A DNA stretch of 64,000 nucleotides from Oscillospiraceae bacterium (GCA_009781695.1 WQVH01000004.1:22868-86867); one strand, 5' to 3'; shown: positions 36,745-46,332, counted from the stretch's first letter. A program made the numbers and translations. The notes: a model not told the origin generated them from the sequence alone.

Positions 36745-37947
36745 ATGGCTGAAATAGCTGTGCTCGGTTTCGGCGTGGTTGGCTCCGGCACTGTTGAGGT
36801 GCTTGACAAAAACAGCGCAAAGGTCGCAAAAAATGCCGGACAAAATATTAGAGTTAAATATATCCTTGACATCAGGGACTTTTCAGACAGTCCATTTCAT
36901 TCGCTTTTTGTAAATGACTTTGAAACCATCGTCAACGATCCTGACATTTCTGTGGTCGTTGAAGTGATCGGTGGTGTCGGTGTTGCGCTTGAATATACGC
37001 AACGCTGTCTTGAGGCCGGAAAAAGTGTCGTCACATCAAACAAAGAATTGGTTGCCGCACATGGGTATAGCCTGCTTAAACTCGCCAGAGAAAAAGGTGT
37101 AAACTACCTATTCGAAGCAAGTGTCGGCGGCGGAATTCCCATAATGAGACCCCTCGTTCAGTGCATGGCCGCCAATCAAATCAGCGAAATTTTTGGAATA
37201 CTCAACGGCACGACCAACTATATTCTGACCGAAATGGAAAAAAATGGCGCTGAATTTGAAGTTGCACTCAAAGATGCACAGCTCAAAGGCTATGCAGAGG
37301 CTGACCCAACGGCTGATGTTGAAGGCCATGACGCTTGCCGCAAGATATGTATACTGGCCTCACTTGCATTCGGAAAGCATGTCTACCCGGATTTGGTGTC
37401 CACAGAAGGCATCAGAAGTGTAACCAAGGACGACAAGTTTTTTGCCTCGGAGTTGGGATATAAAATCAAACTGCTCGGCAGAGCGCGAGTTGTGGGCGAC
37501 AAGCTCTATGCCTATGTTGCGTCGCACCTTATTGACAAAGAACAGCTTCTGTCCGGCGTTGAAGGCGTAATGAACGGAGTCGTTGTACGCGGCAATGCCG
37601 TTGGCGACGTGATCCTCTGCGGTGCAGGCGCCGGGAAGCTCCCAACTGCCAGTGCAGTCGTTGCAGATATCATAGATGCGGTAAAACATCTATATGCCCG
37701 CAAGTGGATCGGTTGGGAAGATGGTGACCCGGCGTTACTGGCTGATCCAGCACAACTCGAAACGGCTTGGTATATAAGGACAGATGCTCCGAAAGCAAAA
37801 ATTGAGCGCGAATTCGGAGATGTCATATTCGCAGGTGAAAGTAATGGCACAATCGCATTTAAAACCATGATGTTGAGCGGTAAAAAAATCAATGATATTC
37901 TTGCACGCGGTATCAAACCACTTTCGATATTCCGCATTTTAGTATAA
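36745..37947 (+). CDS. hom: Homoserine dehydrogenase
   Basis: 400-aa NAD(P)-dependent enzyme reducing aspartate semialdehyde to homoserine, for threonine and methionine. It starts AEIAVLGFGVVGSGTVEVL (nucleotide-binding GFGVVGSG), then VVTSNKELVAAHG, FEASVGGGIPIMRPL, GILNGTTNYILTEM and GYAEADPTADVEGHDACRK (ADPTADVEGHD) with the catalytic Lys/Asp region. The C-terminal regulatory part after residue 330 is short compared with full ACT-bearing Hom. GAGGTGA precedes the ATG. It is followed 37 bases later by the aspartate kinase gene, an expected operon. Confidence 0.95.
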   Translation: MAEIAVLGFGVVGSGTVEVLDKNSAKVAKNAGQNIRVKYILDIRDFSDSPFHSLFVNDFETIVNDPDISVVVEVIGGVGVALEYTQRCLEAGKSVVTSNKELVAAHGYSLLKLAREKGVNYLFEASVGGGIPIMRPLVQCMAANQISEIFGILNGTTNYILTEMEKNGAEFEVALKDAQLKGYAEADPTADVEGHDACRKICILASLAFGKHVYPDLVSTEGIRSVTKDDKFFASELGYKIKLLGRARVVGDKLYAYVASHLIDKEQLLSGVEGVMNGVVVRGNAVGDVILCGAGAGKLPTASAVVADIIDAVKHLYARKWIGWEDGDPALLADPAQLETAWYIRTDAPKAKIEREFGDVIFAGESNGTIAFKTMMLSGKKINDILARGIKPLSIFRILV

Positions 37948-37984
37948 CCGCTAAAAGCACTATTTCCAGAATGGAGTATTTATA

Positions 37985-39193
37985 ATGGCTCTTATCGTAC
38001 AAAAATTCGGGGGAAGCTCTGTCGCAAATGCTGAAAAAATTGAACGTGTAGCATGGATCATCGCCGAAAAATACACCGAAGGTAATGACGTGGTTGTTGT
38101 ACTTTCGGCGCAGGGCGATACAACGGACGACCTCATCACAAAAGCAAATGAAATTAATCCCAATCCATCAAAACGAGAAATGGATATGCTCCTATCCACC
38201 GGTGAGCAGATATCTGTGGCACTCATGGCCATGGCACTGGAAAAACTTGGATTGCCGGTTGTATCGCTGACCGGTTGGCAGATCGGTATGCAGACCAATA
38301 CGGAATACAATAACGCCAGGATCAAGGCACTATCTGCTGAGCGTATCAAAGCCGAACTGGATCGCCGTCGGATCGTGTTGGTTGCAGGCTTCCAAGGCAT
38401 CAACAGATATGATGATATAACAACGCTTGGACGTGGGGGGTCTGACACAACCGCAGTCGCATTAGCCGTTGTACTCAATGCGGATTTGTGCCAGATTTTT
38501 TCGGATGTCGAAGGCGTTTATACCAGCGATCCGCGCAAGATTCCCGGTGCAAAAAAACTTGATGAGATTACTTATGACGAAATGCTGGAGCTGGCCTCAC
38601 TGGGCGCTCAAGTGCTCCATAATCGATCGGTCGAAATGGCCAAAAGATACAATGTCAAAATGGAAGTCCTTTCAAGTTATGTAAGAAAGCCCGGCACAAA
38701 AGTAAAGGGGGTAACAAAAGTGGAGCAATCAAAAATCAGCGGCGTAGCGATGGATACCAATGTCGCTCAAATCGCCATAATGGAGGTCGAGGACGAACCC
38801 GGCATCGCCTTTAGAGTATTTCAAGCACTTTCAAAAGAAAAAATAAATGTCGATATTATATTGCAGTCGGTAGGCCGCAACACGACTAAAGATATCAGCT
38901 TTACTGTTGCCAGAACGGATTTGGATTGCGCTGTAGCTGCGCTTAAGGAGGCACAAAAATTCATTGGCTTTAGTGATATCAGCATGAATGCCAATGTTGC
39001 CAAGGTCAGCATTGTCGGTGCGGGCATGATGTCATCTCCCGGTGTTGCGGCAATGATGTTCGAAGCTTTATATGATTCCAAGGTCAATATAGGACTTATT
39101 TCAACTTCCGAGATAAAGATTTCGGTTTTGGTTGATGAACATGAAGCAGACAGAGCGATGTCTGCAATCCATGCGCGCTTTTTCGAGACATAA
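37985..39193 (+). CDS. lysC: Aspartate kinase
   Basis: 402-aa enzyme phosphorylating aspartate, the first committed step to lysine, threonine and methionine. The N-terminal IVQKFGGSSVANAEKIERVA (KFGGSSVANAEKI) is diagnostic, with LSTGEQISVALMAMAL, GRGGSDTTAVALA and FSDVEGVYTSDPRKIP in the kinase domain. Two ACT domains follow from about residue 265 (VEDEPGIAFRVFQAL and VGAGMMSSPGVAAMMFEAL), implying feedback inhibition by lysine and/or threonine. GGAG lies eight bases before the ATG. A terminator at 39225 ends the unit. Confidence 0.95.
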   Translation: MALIVQKFGGSSVANAEKIERVAWIIAEKYTEGNDVVVVLSAQGDTTDDLITKANEINPNPSKREMDMLLSTGEQISVALMAMALEKLGLPVVSLTGWQIGMQTNTEYNNARIKALSAERIKAELDRRRIVLVAGFQGINRYDDITTLGRGGSDTTAVALAVVLNADLCQIFSDVEGVYTSDPRKIPGAKKLDEITYDEMLELASLGAQVLHNRSVEMAKRYNVKMEVLSSYVRKPGTKVKGVTKVEQSKISGVAMDTNVAQIAIMEVEDEPGIAFRVFQALSKEKINVDIILQSVGRNTTKDISFTVARTDLDCAVAALKEAQKFIGFSDISMNANVAKVSIVGAGMMSSPGVAAMMFEALYDSKVNIGLISTSEIKISVLVDEHEADRAMSAIHARFFET

Positions 39194-39224
39194 GACAGCA
39201 TTTTCGCAGCAATCTTTCATCAAT

Positions 39225-39247
39225 TGGGCTACACACCGGGTAGCCCA
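39225..39247 (+). terminator. Intrinsic terminator after lysC
   Basis: TGGGCTAC (39225-39232) pairs with GTAGCCCA (39240-39247) around a 7-base loop, followed by CATTTTGATTT. Confidence 0.7.
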
Positions 39248-39296
39248 CATTTTGATTTAAACACGATAAATTGGGTCGGGGAAAATGGAGTACATC

Positions 39297-40840
39297 ATGG
39301 ATTTTTCAAAAGATATTCTTAGATATGACGAACAGGCCATTATGCGCCTACGCACATTGTATAAACAGCATGGCTACTCAGAATTCGGCTCAGCCGATTT
39401 GAGGAATATGAGCTATACGCTGATAACAAATCTTTTCTCTCCTCCGGCGATATCGTGACATTTACCGGAGCGAGTGGCAAGCTTATGGCCTTGCGCCCTG
39501 ATGTAACATTATCCATAGTAAAAAACGCCGCCGATGACGGCCGCTTAAAGAAGCTCTATTACAACGAAACCGTCTACAGGCCGGATGGCTTTGAGTTTAA
39601 AGAGCGTATGCAAGTCGGTCTCGAATGTATCGGCGCTATTGATGTGACGCTGACAAGCGAAGTGCTGATGTTGGCACAGCAAAGTTTGGAAGTGTTGGGA
39701 AAACCCACACGCTTAGATATCTCCCACATGGGATTTATTGCCGGTCTGCTTAACAATGAGGTACTGACCGAGGAACAACGCACACAAATTTTGCAACTGG
39801 TCAGTGAAAAGAACTTACCTGAACTGCGCAAGTTCTGCCAAAAATATGCACTTTCTTCCAACTTCGGTACAAGTCTTGCCACCTTGACCACACTCTATGG
39901 GTCTTATAAAAGTGTGGCCAAACAACTTGAACATATGTGCATCAATGATGCGACTGAAACCGCACGCCACGAGCTAGAGGCACTGTATCATGTTTTGAGC
40001 ACTCAAGGTGTACTTGAAATCAATCTTGATTTTTCAATGGTCAATGATTTGAGTTATTACAGCGGAATAATATTCCAAGGTTATATCGATGGAATCCCGA
40101 CTAAAATCCTCTCAGGCGGCCGCTATGATAAGCTCATGCGCAAGTTTGGCAAACGCTCAGATGCTATAGGTTTCGCTGTCTATCTTGATTTATTGGAAAG
40201 ACACAGCCAAACAGATGATTTTATAAATATTGCCCTACCCAAAGGCAGGCTCGGCGAAAAAGCATACAATATATTCGAAAAGGCGGGATACGGATGTCCG
40301 GCCATATATGAAGACAGCCGCAAACTCGTTTTTGAAAGCCCTGAAAATGGTGTGCGTTATTTCTGGGTCAAGCCATCGGATGTACCCATTTATGTTCAGC
40401 GAGGCGCTGCCGATATCGGTGTAGCGGGCAAGGATATTTTGTTGGAGTACGCCCCGGAAGTCTACGAGCTGTTGGATTTTGATATCGGGAAATGCCGAAT
40501 GTGCGTCGCTGCCGAAAAGGGCTTTGCTCCGGATCAGCTTGGTCGGACGTTGCGTGTGGCCACAAAGTTTCCAAATATTGCCCGCAGTTACTATGAAAAA
40601 CAGGGTCGGGACATTGATATCATCGGGTTAAATGGTTCGATTGAGCTTGCACCTATTTTAGGATTGTCCGATGTCATTGTTGACCTCGTTGAGACCGGTC
40701 AAACGCTGTTAGAAAATGATTTGGAGCCGTTTGAAACCATTGTAGATATCAGCGCACGGCTCATTGCGAACAAAGTAAGCTATAAATTCAATTACGATGC
40801 CATCAGCAAATTGTGCCAAAAAATCTCAACTTGTTTGTAG
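39297..40840 (+). CDS. hisG: HisZ-HisG fusion: ATP phosphoribosyltransferase, with an apparent frameshift
   Basis: ATP phosphoribosyltransferase, first step of histidine synthesis, with regulatory HisZ and short-form catalytic HisG in one chain (about 514 aa if intact). Frame 1 from ATG 39297 (MDFSKDILRYDEQAIMRLRT) reads HisZ up to YSEFGS near 39392, then goes out of frame and stops at TGA 39456. The expected continuation (SRFEEYELYADNKSFLSSGD) lies one base back, in the frame of 39392-40840, so one base appears missing near 39390-39395. HisZ marks: KLMALRPDVTLSIVKN. HisG begins near 40218 with INIALPKGRLGEKAYNIFEK and has VQRGAADIGVAGKD and IGLNGSIELAPILGLSD. GTG 39455 as a start has no ribosome site. 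Confidence 0.85.
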
Positions 40841-40881
40841 GGTGATCGTATTAATGTATGACACAATGAACACAATCCCTC

Positions 40882-40904
40882 GGGCGAACACAGTTCACCC
40901 CTAC
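40882..40904. repeat. Dispersed short palindromic repeat, copy 3
   Basis: GGGCGAACACAGTTCACCCC then TAC, a degenerate copy of the element at 9222 and 34731, between hisZG and hisD. Confidence 0.6.
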
Positions 40905-40961
40905 GGCAGATTTTCACAACTTTAATACAGCCCCAAATATGGCATCAGAAAGGGTCTCACT

Positions 40962-42236
40962 ATGATCAAGATTATTTCCGCTGAAACATTCGTAAATCGT
41001 CGCACAACAAAAAAAGCGACAACGGACACGATTACAGCAACTGTAAGTGCCATCATCTCCGATATAATCAATCGTGGAGACAAAGCCTTGCGGGAATATA
41101 CCGAAAAGTTTGATGGATGCACACTTGATCATTTTGAGCTGCCCATAAGTGCACTGGACGATGCACTCAACAACATTGATCCCGAATTTGCGGACATAAT
41201 GCGGTGTGCGGCGAAGAATATCGAAGCATACCACCGCCGTCAAGTCCGAACAGGATTTGAAATGACTCCGGCTCAAGGCATAATTCTGGGACAACGCATC
41301 ACCCCACTTAAGCGCGTCGGCTTGTATATTCCGGGTGGAACGGCGGCATATCCCTCGTCTGTCCTGATGAATGTTCTCCCCGCAAAAATTGCAGGAGTTG
41401 ACGAAATCATAATCGTCACCCCGCCATCAAAATCAGGCGCAATAAATCCCGGAATTCTGGCCGCCGCTAAAATTGCAGGCGCTGATAGGGTGTTCACAAT
41501 AGGCGGCGCTCAAGCGGTTGCCGCTTTGGCCTATGGCACTGAAACGATTCCGCGCGTTGACAAAATCACAGGCCCCGGTAATGCTTATGTCGCAGAAGCC
41601 AAGCGTCAAGTCTTTGGCATTGTAGGTATAGATATGATCGCCGGCCCTAGCGATATACTCATTATCGCAGACGAAAGTGCACAGCCGCAGTTTGTCGCAG
41701 CGGATATGCTCTCGCAATGTGAGCACGGAAGTGATTCTCCCGCAGTACTTGTCACCACATGTTCACAACTTGCAAGCAAAGTCAAAGACGAGCTGGAGAC
41801 GCAACTGAATGCACTGCCGCGCAAGGACATCGCCCGTCAAGCCATTGATAATCATGGCATGATCATCGTGGCTTCGTCTCTCGACCAAGCATTTGATATA
41901 TCCAATGAACTTGCACCGGAACATCTGGAGATTCTCCTCGAAGCGCCCATGAATTATCTGGACAAAGTAAAAAACGCCGGTTCGGTATTTCTGGGAAAAC
42001 ATACCCCTGAGGCACTTTGTGACTATTATGCAGGCCCGAACCATACACTGCCTACTGACGGCACGGCTAGGTTTTCAAGCCCCTTGACTGTCGATGATTT
42101 TATAAAAAAATCATCATACACTTACTATTCAAAGGAAGCGCTGCTAAAATCCGCAAGTGATGTCATACGCTTTGCCGAAGAAGAAGGTCTTTGTGCCCAC
42201 GCAAAATCAGTCGAAAAAAGGATTGAAATGCCATGA
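40962..42236 (+). CDS. hisD: Histidinol dehydrogenase
   Basis: 424-aa Zn/NAD enzyme oxidising histidinol to histidine (two steps, last in the pathway). Visible motifs are LKRVGLYIPGGTAAYPSSVL (GLYIPGGTAAYPSS), IITVTPPSKSG-like IIVTPPSKSG, FTIGGAQAVAALAYGTE, ITGPGNAYVAEAKRQVFG, MIAGPSDILIIAD, QCEHGSDSPAVL with the Zn ligands His/Gln, and GPNHTLPTDGTARFSS. AAAGGG lies seven bases before the ATG. The stop overlaps the hisC start as ATGA. Confidence 0.96.
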   Translation: MIKIISAETFVNRRTTKKATTDTITATVSAIISDIINRGDKALREYTEKFDGCTLDHFELPISALDDALNNIDPEFADIMRCAAKNIEAYHRRQVRTGFEMTPAQGIILGQRITPLKRVGLYIPGGTAAYPSSVLMNVLPAKIAGVDEIIIVTPPSKSGAINPGILAAAKIAGADRVFTIGGAQAVAALAYGTETIPRVDKITGPGNAYVAEAKRQVFGIVGIDMIAGPSDILIIADESAQPQFVAADMLSQCEHGSDSPAVLVTTCSQLASKVKDELETQLNALPRKDIARQAIDNHGMIIVASSLDQAFDISNELAPEHLEILLEAPMNYLDKVKNAGSVFLGKHTPEALCDYYAGPNHTLPTDGTARFSSPLTVDDFIKKSSYTYYSKEALLKSASDVIRFAEEEGLCAHAKSVEKRIEMP

Positions 42237-43297
42237 GTAAATTTTTATCACAGCGGCACAGCACTCTAAAAGCATATGTTCCCGGAGAGCAACCCGCCGA
42301 CATGCAGTATATAAAGCTAAATACCAATGAGTCTCCGTATCCGCCGCCGCACTCAGTCATAAGCTCCGTCACCGCAGACGAAATAGAAAAGCTCAGACTC
42401 TACCCTAACCCGGACGGCACGATGCTCATTAAAAAAATCGCCGAGAACTACGGCATACATCCCGAAAATATCATCATTGGCAACGGCTCTGACGAGCTAT
42501 TGGCCTTTGCTTTTTTGGCATTTTGCGATGCAGAGCGCAGCGTGGCCTTTCCTGATATAACATACGGATTCTACCCTGTATATGCGGAACTGTACGGCAT
42601 ACCATATGAACAAATTCCTCTAAGAGATGACTTTTCTGTAGACATAAGCGACTATATTGACGCAGGCCGAAATATCGTACTTGCAAATCCTAATGCACCA
42701 ACCGGAATTGCACTCACACTATCTGAAATTGAGCTCATTGCACAAAGCAATCCAGAATATATAGTGCTCATAGATGAAGCCTATATCGATTTCGGCGCAC
42801 AGTCTGCAATTCCACTGACACAAGAATATGACAATCTGATCGTCTTGCACACATATTCAAAATCCCGCTCCATGGCTGGTGCGCGCATGGCTTATGCTAT
42901 AGGCTCTGCTCCGCTCATTGAAGATATGAATACAATGAAATACTCATTTAATCCTTACAATGTAAACAGGCTGACACAAACAATGAGCCTCGCCGCACTC
43001 AACGAGGAAGCGTATTTTAACGAAAAACGCAGAGAAATTATTGAAACTCGGCAGTATACTGTAAGTCAGCTCAAAGAATTAGGCTTTACCATGACGGATT
43101 CAAAAGCCAATTTCATATTCGCAAGGCACCCAAAATTCAGCGGCGCTTCACTCTACATGCAACTCAAAGAAAAAGGCATACTCGTACGCCAATGGAATAA
43201 GCCGCGCATATCAGACTACATCCGAGTCACCATCGGAACACCGGCACAAATGGATGCATTTTTAAATACAATCTCAGAAATATTGGAGGGAAAATAA
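42233..43297 (+). CDS. hisC: Histidinol-phosphate aminotransferase
   Basis: 354-aa PLP aminotransferase converting imidazole-acetol phosphate and glutamate to histidinol phosphate. It has KLNTNESPYPPPHSV, IIIGNGSDELLAFAFLAF, ANPNAPTGIALTLSEIE, VLIDEAYIDFG with the PLP Asp, and the Schiff-base Lys in HTYSKSRSMAGARMAYAIG near residue 213. The C-terminal GILVRQWNKPRISDYIRVTIG (VRQWNKPRISDYIRVTIG) carries the substrate Arg. Start overlaps hisD and stop overlaps hisB, giving tight coupling. Confidence 0.95.
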   Translation: MSKFLSQRHSTLKAYVPGEQPADMQYIKLNTNESPYPPPHSVISSVTADEIEKLRLYPNPDGTMLIKKIAENYGIHPENIIIGNGSDELLAFAFLAFCDAERSVAFPDITYGFYPVYAELYGIPYEQIPLRDDFSVDISDYIDAGRNIVLANPNAPTGIALTLSEIELIAQSNPEYIVLIDEAYIDFGAQSAIPLTQEYDNLIVLHTYSKSRSMAGARMAYAIGSAPLIEDMNTMKYSFNPYNVNRLTQTMSLAALNEEAYFNEKRREIIETRQYTVSQLKELGFTMTDSKANFIFARHPKFSGASLYMQLKEKGILVRQWNKPRISDYIRVTIGTPAQMDAFLNTISEILEGK

Positions 43298-43887
43298 TGC
43301 GAACAAGCCAAATCACACGAAAGACTTCCGAGACCGAAGTAACGCTATCACTCAACATCGATGGGCGCGGGCAAAACACAATAGACACCGGAATTGGCTT
43401 TTTTGACCATATGCTTGAACTTTTTGCCAAGCATGGCAAATTCGACCTCCGTCTTCAGTGTAAAGGCGACACGCATGTCGATGCCCACCACTCCATTGAG
43501 GATATCGGAATTTGTCTGGGTACAGCATTTTCCGAGGCCATAGGCGATGCAAAAGGTATCTACCGTTATGCAAATATCACGCTCCCTATGGATGAAGCCT
43601 TAGTACTGTGTGCCATAGACATATCAGGACGCAGCCATCTCACATTTGACGTTGCCTTGCCTGACCGCGCTGTCGGCACGATGGACACTGAACTTTTCGA
43701 AGAATTCATGCAAGCATTTGTCAGAAAATCCGGTATAACTGTCCACATCCGAAAACTCGCAGGAAAAAATACGCACCATATCCTCGAAGCGTGTTTCAAA
43801 GCGCTTGCTCGTGCGCTGCACGCTGCGTTAACAATTGACGATAACTTCAAAGACGAAATCCCCTCTACGAAAGGAACACTCATATGA
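43297..43887 (+). CDS. hisB: Imidazoleglycerol-phosphate dehydratase
   Basis: 196-aa Mn-dependent dehydratase, monofunctional type without the phosphatase domain. The metal-binding repeats are clear: GIGFFDHMLELFAKHGKFDL, DTHVDAHHSIEDIGICLG (DAHHSIEDIG), then RSHLTFDVAL and KNTHHILEACFKALARAL (THHILEACFKA). The start shares one base with the hisC stop (TAATG) and the stop overlaps hisA as ATGA. In many his operons hisH follows hisB; here hisA follows directly. Confidence 0.96.
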   Translation: MRTSQITRKTSETEVTLSLNIDGRGQNTIDTGIGFFDHMLELFAKHGKFDLRLQCKGDTHVDAHHSIEDIGICLGTAFSEAIGDAKGIYRYANITLPMDEALVLCAIDISGRSHLTFDVALPDRAVGTMDTELFEEFMQAFVRKSGITVHIRKLAGKNTHHILEACFKALARALHAALTIDDNFKDEIPSTKGTLI

Positions 43888-44597
43888 CCATCTATCCGGC
43901 CATTGATATATATGAAGGCAAGGCGGTAAGACTGATCCGCGGCGACTATGAGCAAATGACCGTTTATAGTGACGATCCGGCCTGTGTTGCCCAAGAATTT
44001 GAAGCCAAAGGCGCAACAGCACTGCACATTGTTGATCTTGCTGGAGCCCGAGACGGCAAACCGGCAAATTTTGATGTGATCAAAAACATTATCCACAAAA
44101 CAAATCTTGCAGTCCAAGTAGGCGGTGGAATCCGAAACGAAGAAACCATTAATACCTATCTGGATATCGGCGTAAAACGTGTCATACTCGGAACAGCAGC
44201 GGTATCGACCCCTGGCTTTCTTCCAAAAGTCACCAACACCTTTGGTCAGTCCATCGCTGTTTCAGCGGACATCAAAGACGGACTGATCGCCTTAAAAGGT
44301 TGGACTGAACTTTCAGATCAAAGCGCAATGGCATTTTGTGAAGCTGTGGAAGAAATTGGAGTACAAACACTGATTTGTACCGATATCTCAAAAGATGGGC
44401 TGCTTGAAGGTACGAATTTAGAGTTATATGATACATTGCGAAAACGTCTCAAACTATATATCATCGCCTCAGGCGGTGTATCCACACTGGAAGAAATAAA
44501 GACACTATCCAAAATGGGCATCAATGGTGCCATACTCGGTAAGGCACTATACACCGGAGCTATTGACTTGGCAGAGGCAATAGCCGCAGCGCAATAA
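43884..44597 (+). CDS. hisA: ProFAR isomerase (HisA)
   Basis: 237-aa TIM-barrel isomerase of the 5'-ProFAR step. Motifs are IYPAIDIYEGKAVRLIRGDY with the catalytic Asp, LHIVDLAGARDGKPAN, QVGGGIRNEETINTYL and the second phosphate site IIASGGVSTLEEIKTL, plus ICTDISKDGLLEGTN with the second catalytic Asp. It is paralogous to HisF downstream. Overlaps the hisB stop; hisF follows after 14 bases. Confidence 0.96.
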   Translation: MTIYPAIDIYEGKAVRLIRGDYEQMTVYSDDPACVAQEFEAKGATALHIVDLAGARDGKPANFDVIKNIIHKTNLAVQVGGGIRNEETINTYLDIGVKRVILGTAAVSTPGFLPKVTNTFGQSIAVSADIKDGLIALKGWTELSDQSAMAFCEAVEEIGVQTLICTDISKDGLLEGTNLELYDTLRKRLKLYIIASGGVSTLEEIKTLSKMGINGAILGKALYTGAIDLAEAIAAAQ

Positions 44598-44611
44598 GGA
44601 GGAATAGTAAA

Positions 44612-45373
44612 ATGGCAGCAAAAAAAATCATCCCATGTCTGGATATAAAAGATGGCAAGGTCGTCAAAGGCGTCAAGTTCCAAGATGTCAAAGACATAGC
44701 AAGTCCCGCTGATCTCGCAAAATACTATAGTAACAACGGCGCAGACGAACTTGTTTTTTACGATATCACAGCCTCCAGCGATGGTCGAAAAATATTTGCA
44801 GATGTACTGAATCAAGTCGTCAGCAACATCTCAATCCCCCTCACTGTTGGCGGCGGGGTCAGCACTTTAGATGATTTTGAAACCGTCATCGCAAACGGCG
44901 CATCTAAGGTCAGCATTACCACCGGGGCGCTGAAAAATCCACAACTGATCGCCGATGCAGCGAAAAAATACGGCAGCGATAAAGTGGTGCTGGCCGTAGA
45001 TGTCATGCGGGTGGATGGCATATTTAGGGTTTTTTTGAAAGGCGGCAGAGAGGATTCCGGACTCGAAATGACACAGTGGATAAAACAAGGTGAGGCGCTT
45101 GGTGCTGGCGAGTTGGTTGTCAACAGTATCGACACCGATGGCGTAAAGCAAGGCTTCGATCTACCGATGCTTGAGGCTGCACGCAATGCCGTCAAGATTC
45201 CTATCATCGCTTCCGGCGGAGCCGGTTGCATCGAGGATTTTATTGAGCTGTTTACCAAGCTTCCTGATATTGAATCTGCACTTGCGGCTTCTGTTTTCCA
45301 CTTCGGCACAGTAAAAATCCCCGAACTCAAGCAAGCTTTGCTTAATGCCGGGATTTCGGTTACATTGGCATAA
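44612..45373 (+). CDS. hisF: Imidazole glycerol phosphate synthase, cyclase subunit (HisF)
   Basis: 253-aa cyclase subunit, which uses ammonia from HisH to make IGP and AICAR. Start AAKKIIPCLDIKDGKVVKGV with catalytic Asp-11 position, LTVGGGVSTLDDFETVI, AVDVMRVDGIFRVFLKGG (with Val-Asp pattern), VNSIDTDGVKQGFDLPMLEA with the second catalytic Asp, and IIASGGAGCIEDFIELF. AAGGAGG precedes the ATG. It is the last gene of the his cluster; neither hisH nor hisI/hisE is found in the window, so the glutaminase and the two steps before it must be encoded elsewhere. Confidence 0.96.
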   Translation: MAAKKIIPCLDIKDGKVVKGVKFQDVKDIASPADLAKYYSNNGADELVFYDITASSDGRKIFADVLNQVVSNISIPLTVGGGVSTLDDFETVIANGASKVSITTGALKNPQLIADAAKKYGSDKVVLAVDVMRVDGIFRVFLKGGREDSGLEMTQWIKQGEALGAGELVVNSIDTDGVKQGFDLPMLEAARNAVKIPIIASGGAGCIEDFIELFTKLPDIESALAASVFHFGTVKIPELKQALLNAGISVTLA

Positions 45374-45403
45374 GCTAGCGCAATATGAGGGGCTGCACAC
45401 TAC

Positions 45404-46234
45404 CTAAACCCCAAGCACATTTTGTGCAAGCCACTTTGCTACGCCGTCGCTTTCATTTGCACCACAGATGATATCGGCGGCGTCTTTGACTTCCTGTCGT
45501 GCATTTTCTACCGCAATACACACATCACTTGCCTTAAACATGGGCAGGTCATTGAGATTGTCGCCAAAAGACACCACCCGCTCAAAACCATAGACTTCCC
45601 TTAAATACATCACTGCATTATATTTTGACGCTGACTGTGCACAAATCTCCAGATACCAATTATGCTCATGGTACACATCTCGATAAAACTCTACACGCAA
45701 GCGCATATCCGCCTTGAGCACCTCATACACAGGAAGCAAACGCATGTAGGTATCACAAGTAGAAAAATATATAACATCATTATTGACCAACTCAGAAAAT
45801 GACTGCACCTGTGTATATATCCTGCCATACGTTCCAGAACGCTCATCATGAAAGGCTCTTCTGTGCTCATCATCCAGATTCTCATAGTAAAATTGAATAT
45901 CCTCATCGAATGTAAAGGCAAACCCGGTGATATCATAGTCTCTGAGGGTGTTAAATAAATGGGCAGCAGCCAAGCGATCTATGACTTCATTTTTCACATG
46001 CACACCGGAAGCCGTGTCGTAAATCGAGGCACCATTATTGAGCACCGCCGGTACATTGAGCCGGATGTCACCCAAGATGTGCAGCACCGTATCTAATGTC
46101 CGCGCTGTTGCCACAGTGAAGTACGCCCCACTTGCAATGAGCTGATTGAGGACTGCTTTTGCATCGCACGTCAGCTCGGCTTTTTTATTGAGCAGTGTGC
46201 CGTCAAGATCTGATATATACAGGGTTTTGCTCAT
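45404..46234 (-). CDS. Cof-type HAD-IIB family phosphatase
   Basis: 276-aa HAD-superfamily hydrolase of subclass IIB. Motif I is LYISDLDGTLLNKKAEL with the nucleophilic Asp, motif II is FTVATARTL, and motif III/IV is VVSFGDNLNDLPMFKASDV with preceding ASKYNAVMYL (Lys). A C2B cap lies between residues 85 and 190. Such enzymes dephosphorylate sugar phosphates, flavins or nucleotides; the substrate is not evident. AAGGAG lies before the ATG. A hairpin separates it from the antiporter gene upstream on the same strand. Confidence 0.92.
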   Translation of the reverse strand: MSKTLYISDLDGTLLNKKAELTCDAKAVLNQLIASGAYFTVATARTLDTVLHILGDIRLNVPAVLNNGASIYDTASGVHVKNEVIDRLAAAHLFNTLRDYDITGFAFTFDEDIQFYYENLDDEHRRAFHDERSGTYGRIYTQVQSFSELVNNDVIYFSTCDTYMRLLPVYEVLKADMRLRVEFYRDVYHEHNWYLEICAQSASKYNAVMYLREVYGFERVVSFGDNLNDLPMFKASDVCIAVENARQEVKDAADIICGANESDGVAKWLAQNVLGV

Positions 46235-46260
46235 CTTTTACTCCTTAGGCTTAACAGACT

Positions 46261-46293
46261 TGAGGTTGGTGCCCATTTTGGGCACCAACCTCA
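46261..46293 (-). terminator. Strong hairpin between nhaC and the HAD phosphatase gene
   Basis: Perfect 14-bp stem TGAGGTTGGTGCCC/GGGCACCAACCTCA with a 5-base loop. On the minus strand it follows nhaC but is succeeded by AGTCTGTT, a weak U-tract. It is symmetric, so action on either strand is possible. Confidence 0.65.
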
Positions 46294-46332
46294 TCGCTTA
46301 TTGGTTACTCTAAATTTAATACTTGCATAATA

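Noticed and set aside
39456..39458. TGA in hisZ frame 1 as another selenocysteine codon
   Set aside because: The sequence after it in frame 1 is not HisZ-like, whereas another frame is, beginning about 60 bases earlier. This is a frameshift, not recoding.
39455..40840. GTG 39455 as the true start of the his gene
   Set aside because: No Shine-Dalgarno site, and it removes the N-terminal HisZ part that is plainly encoded upstream in two frames.
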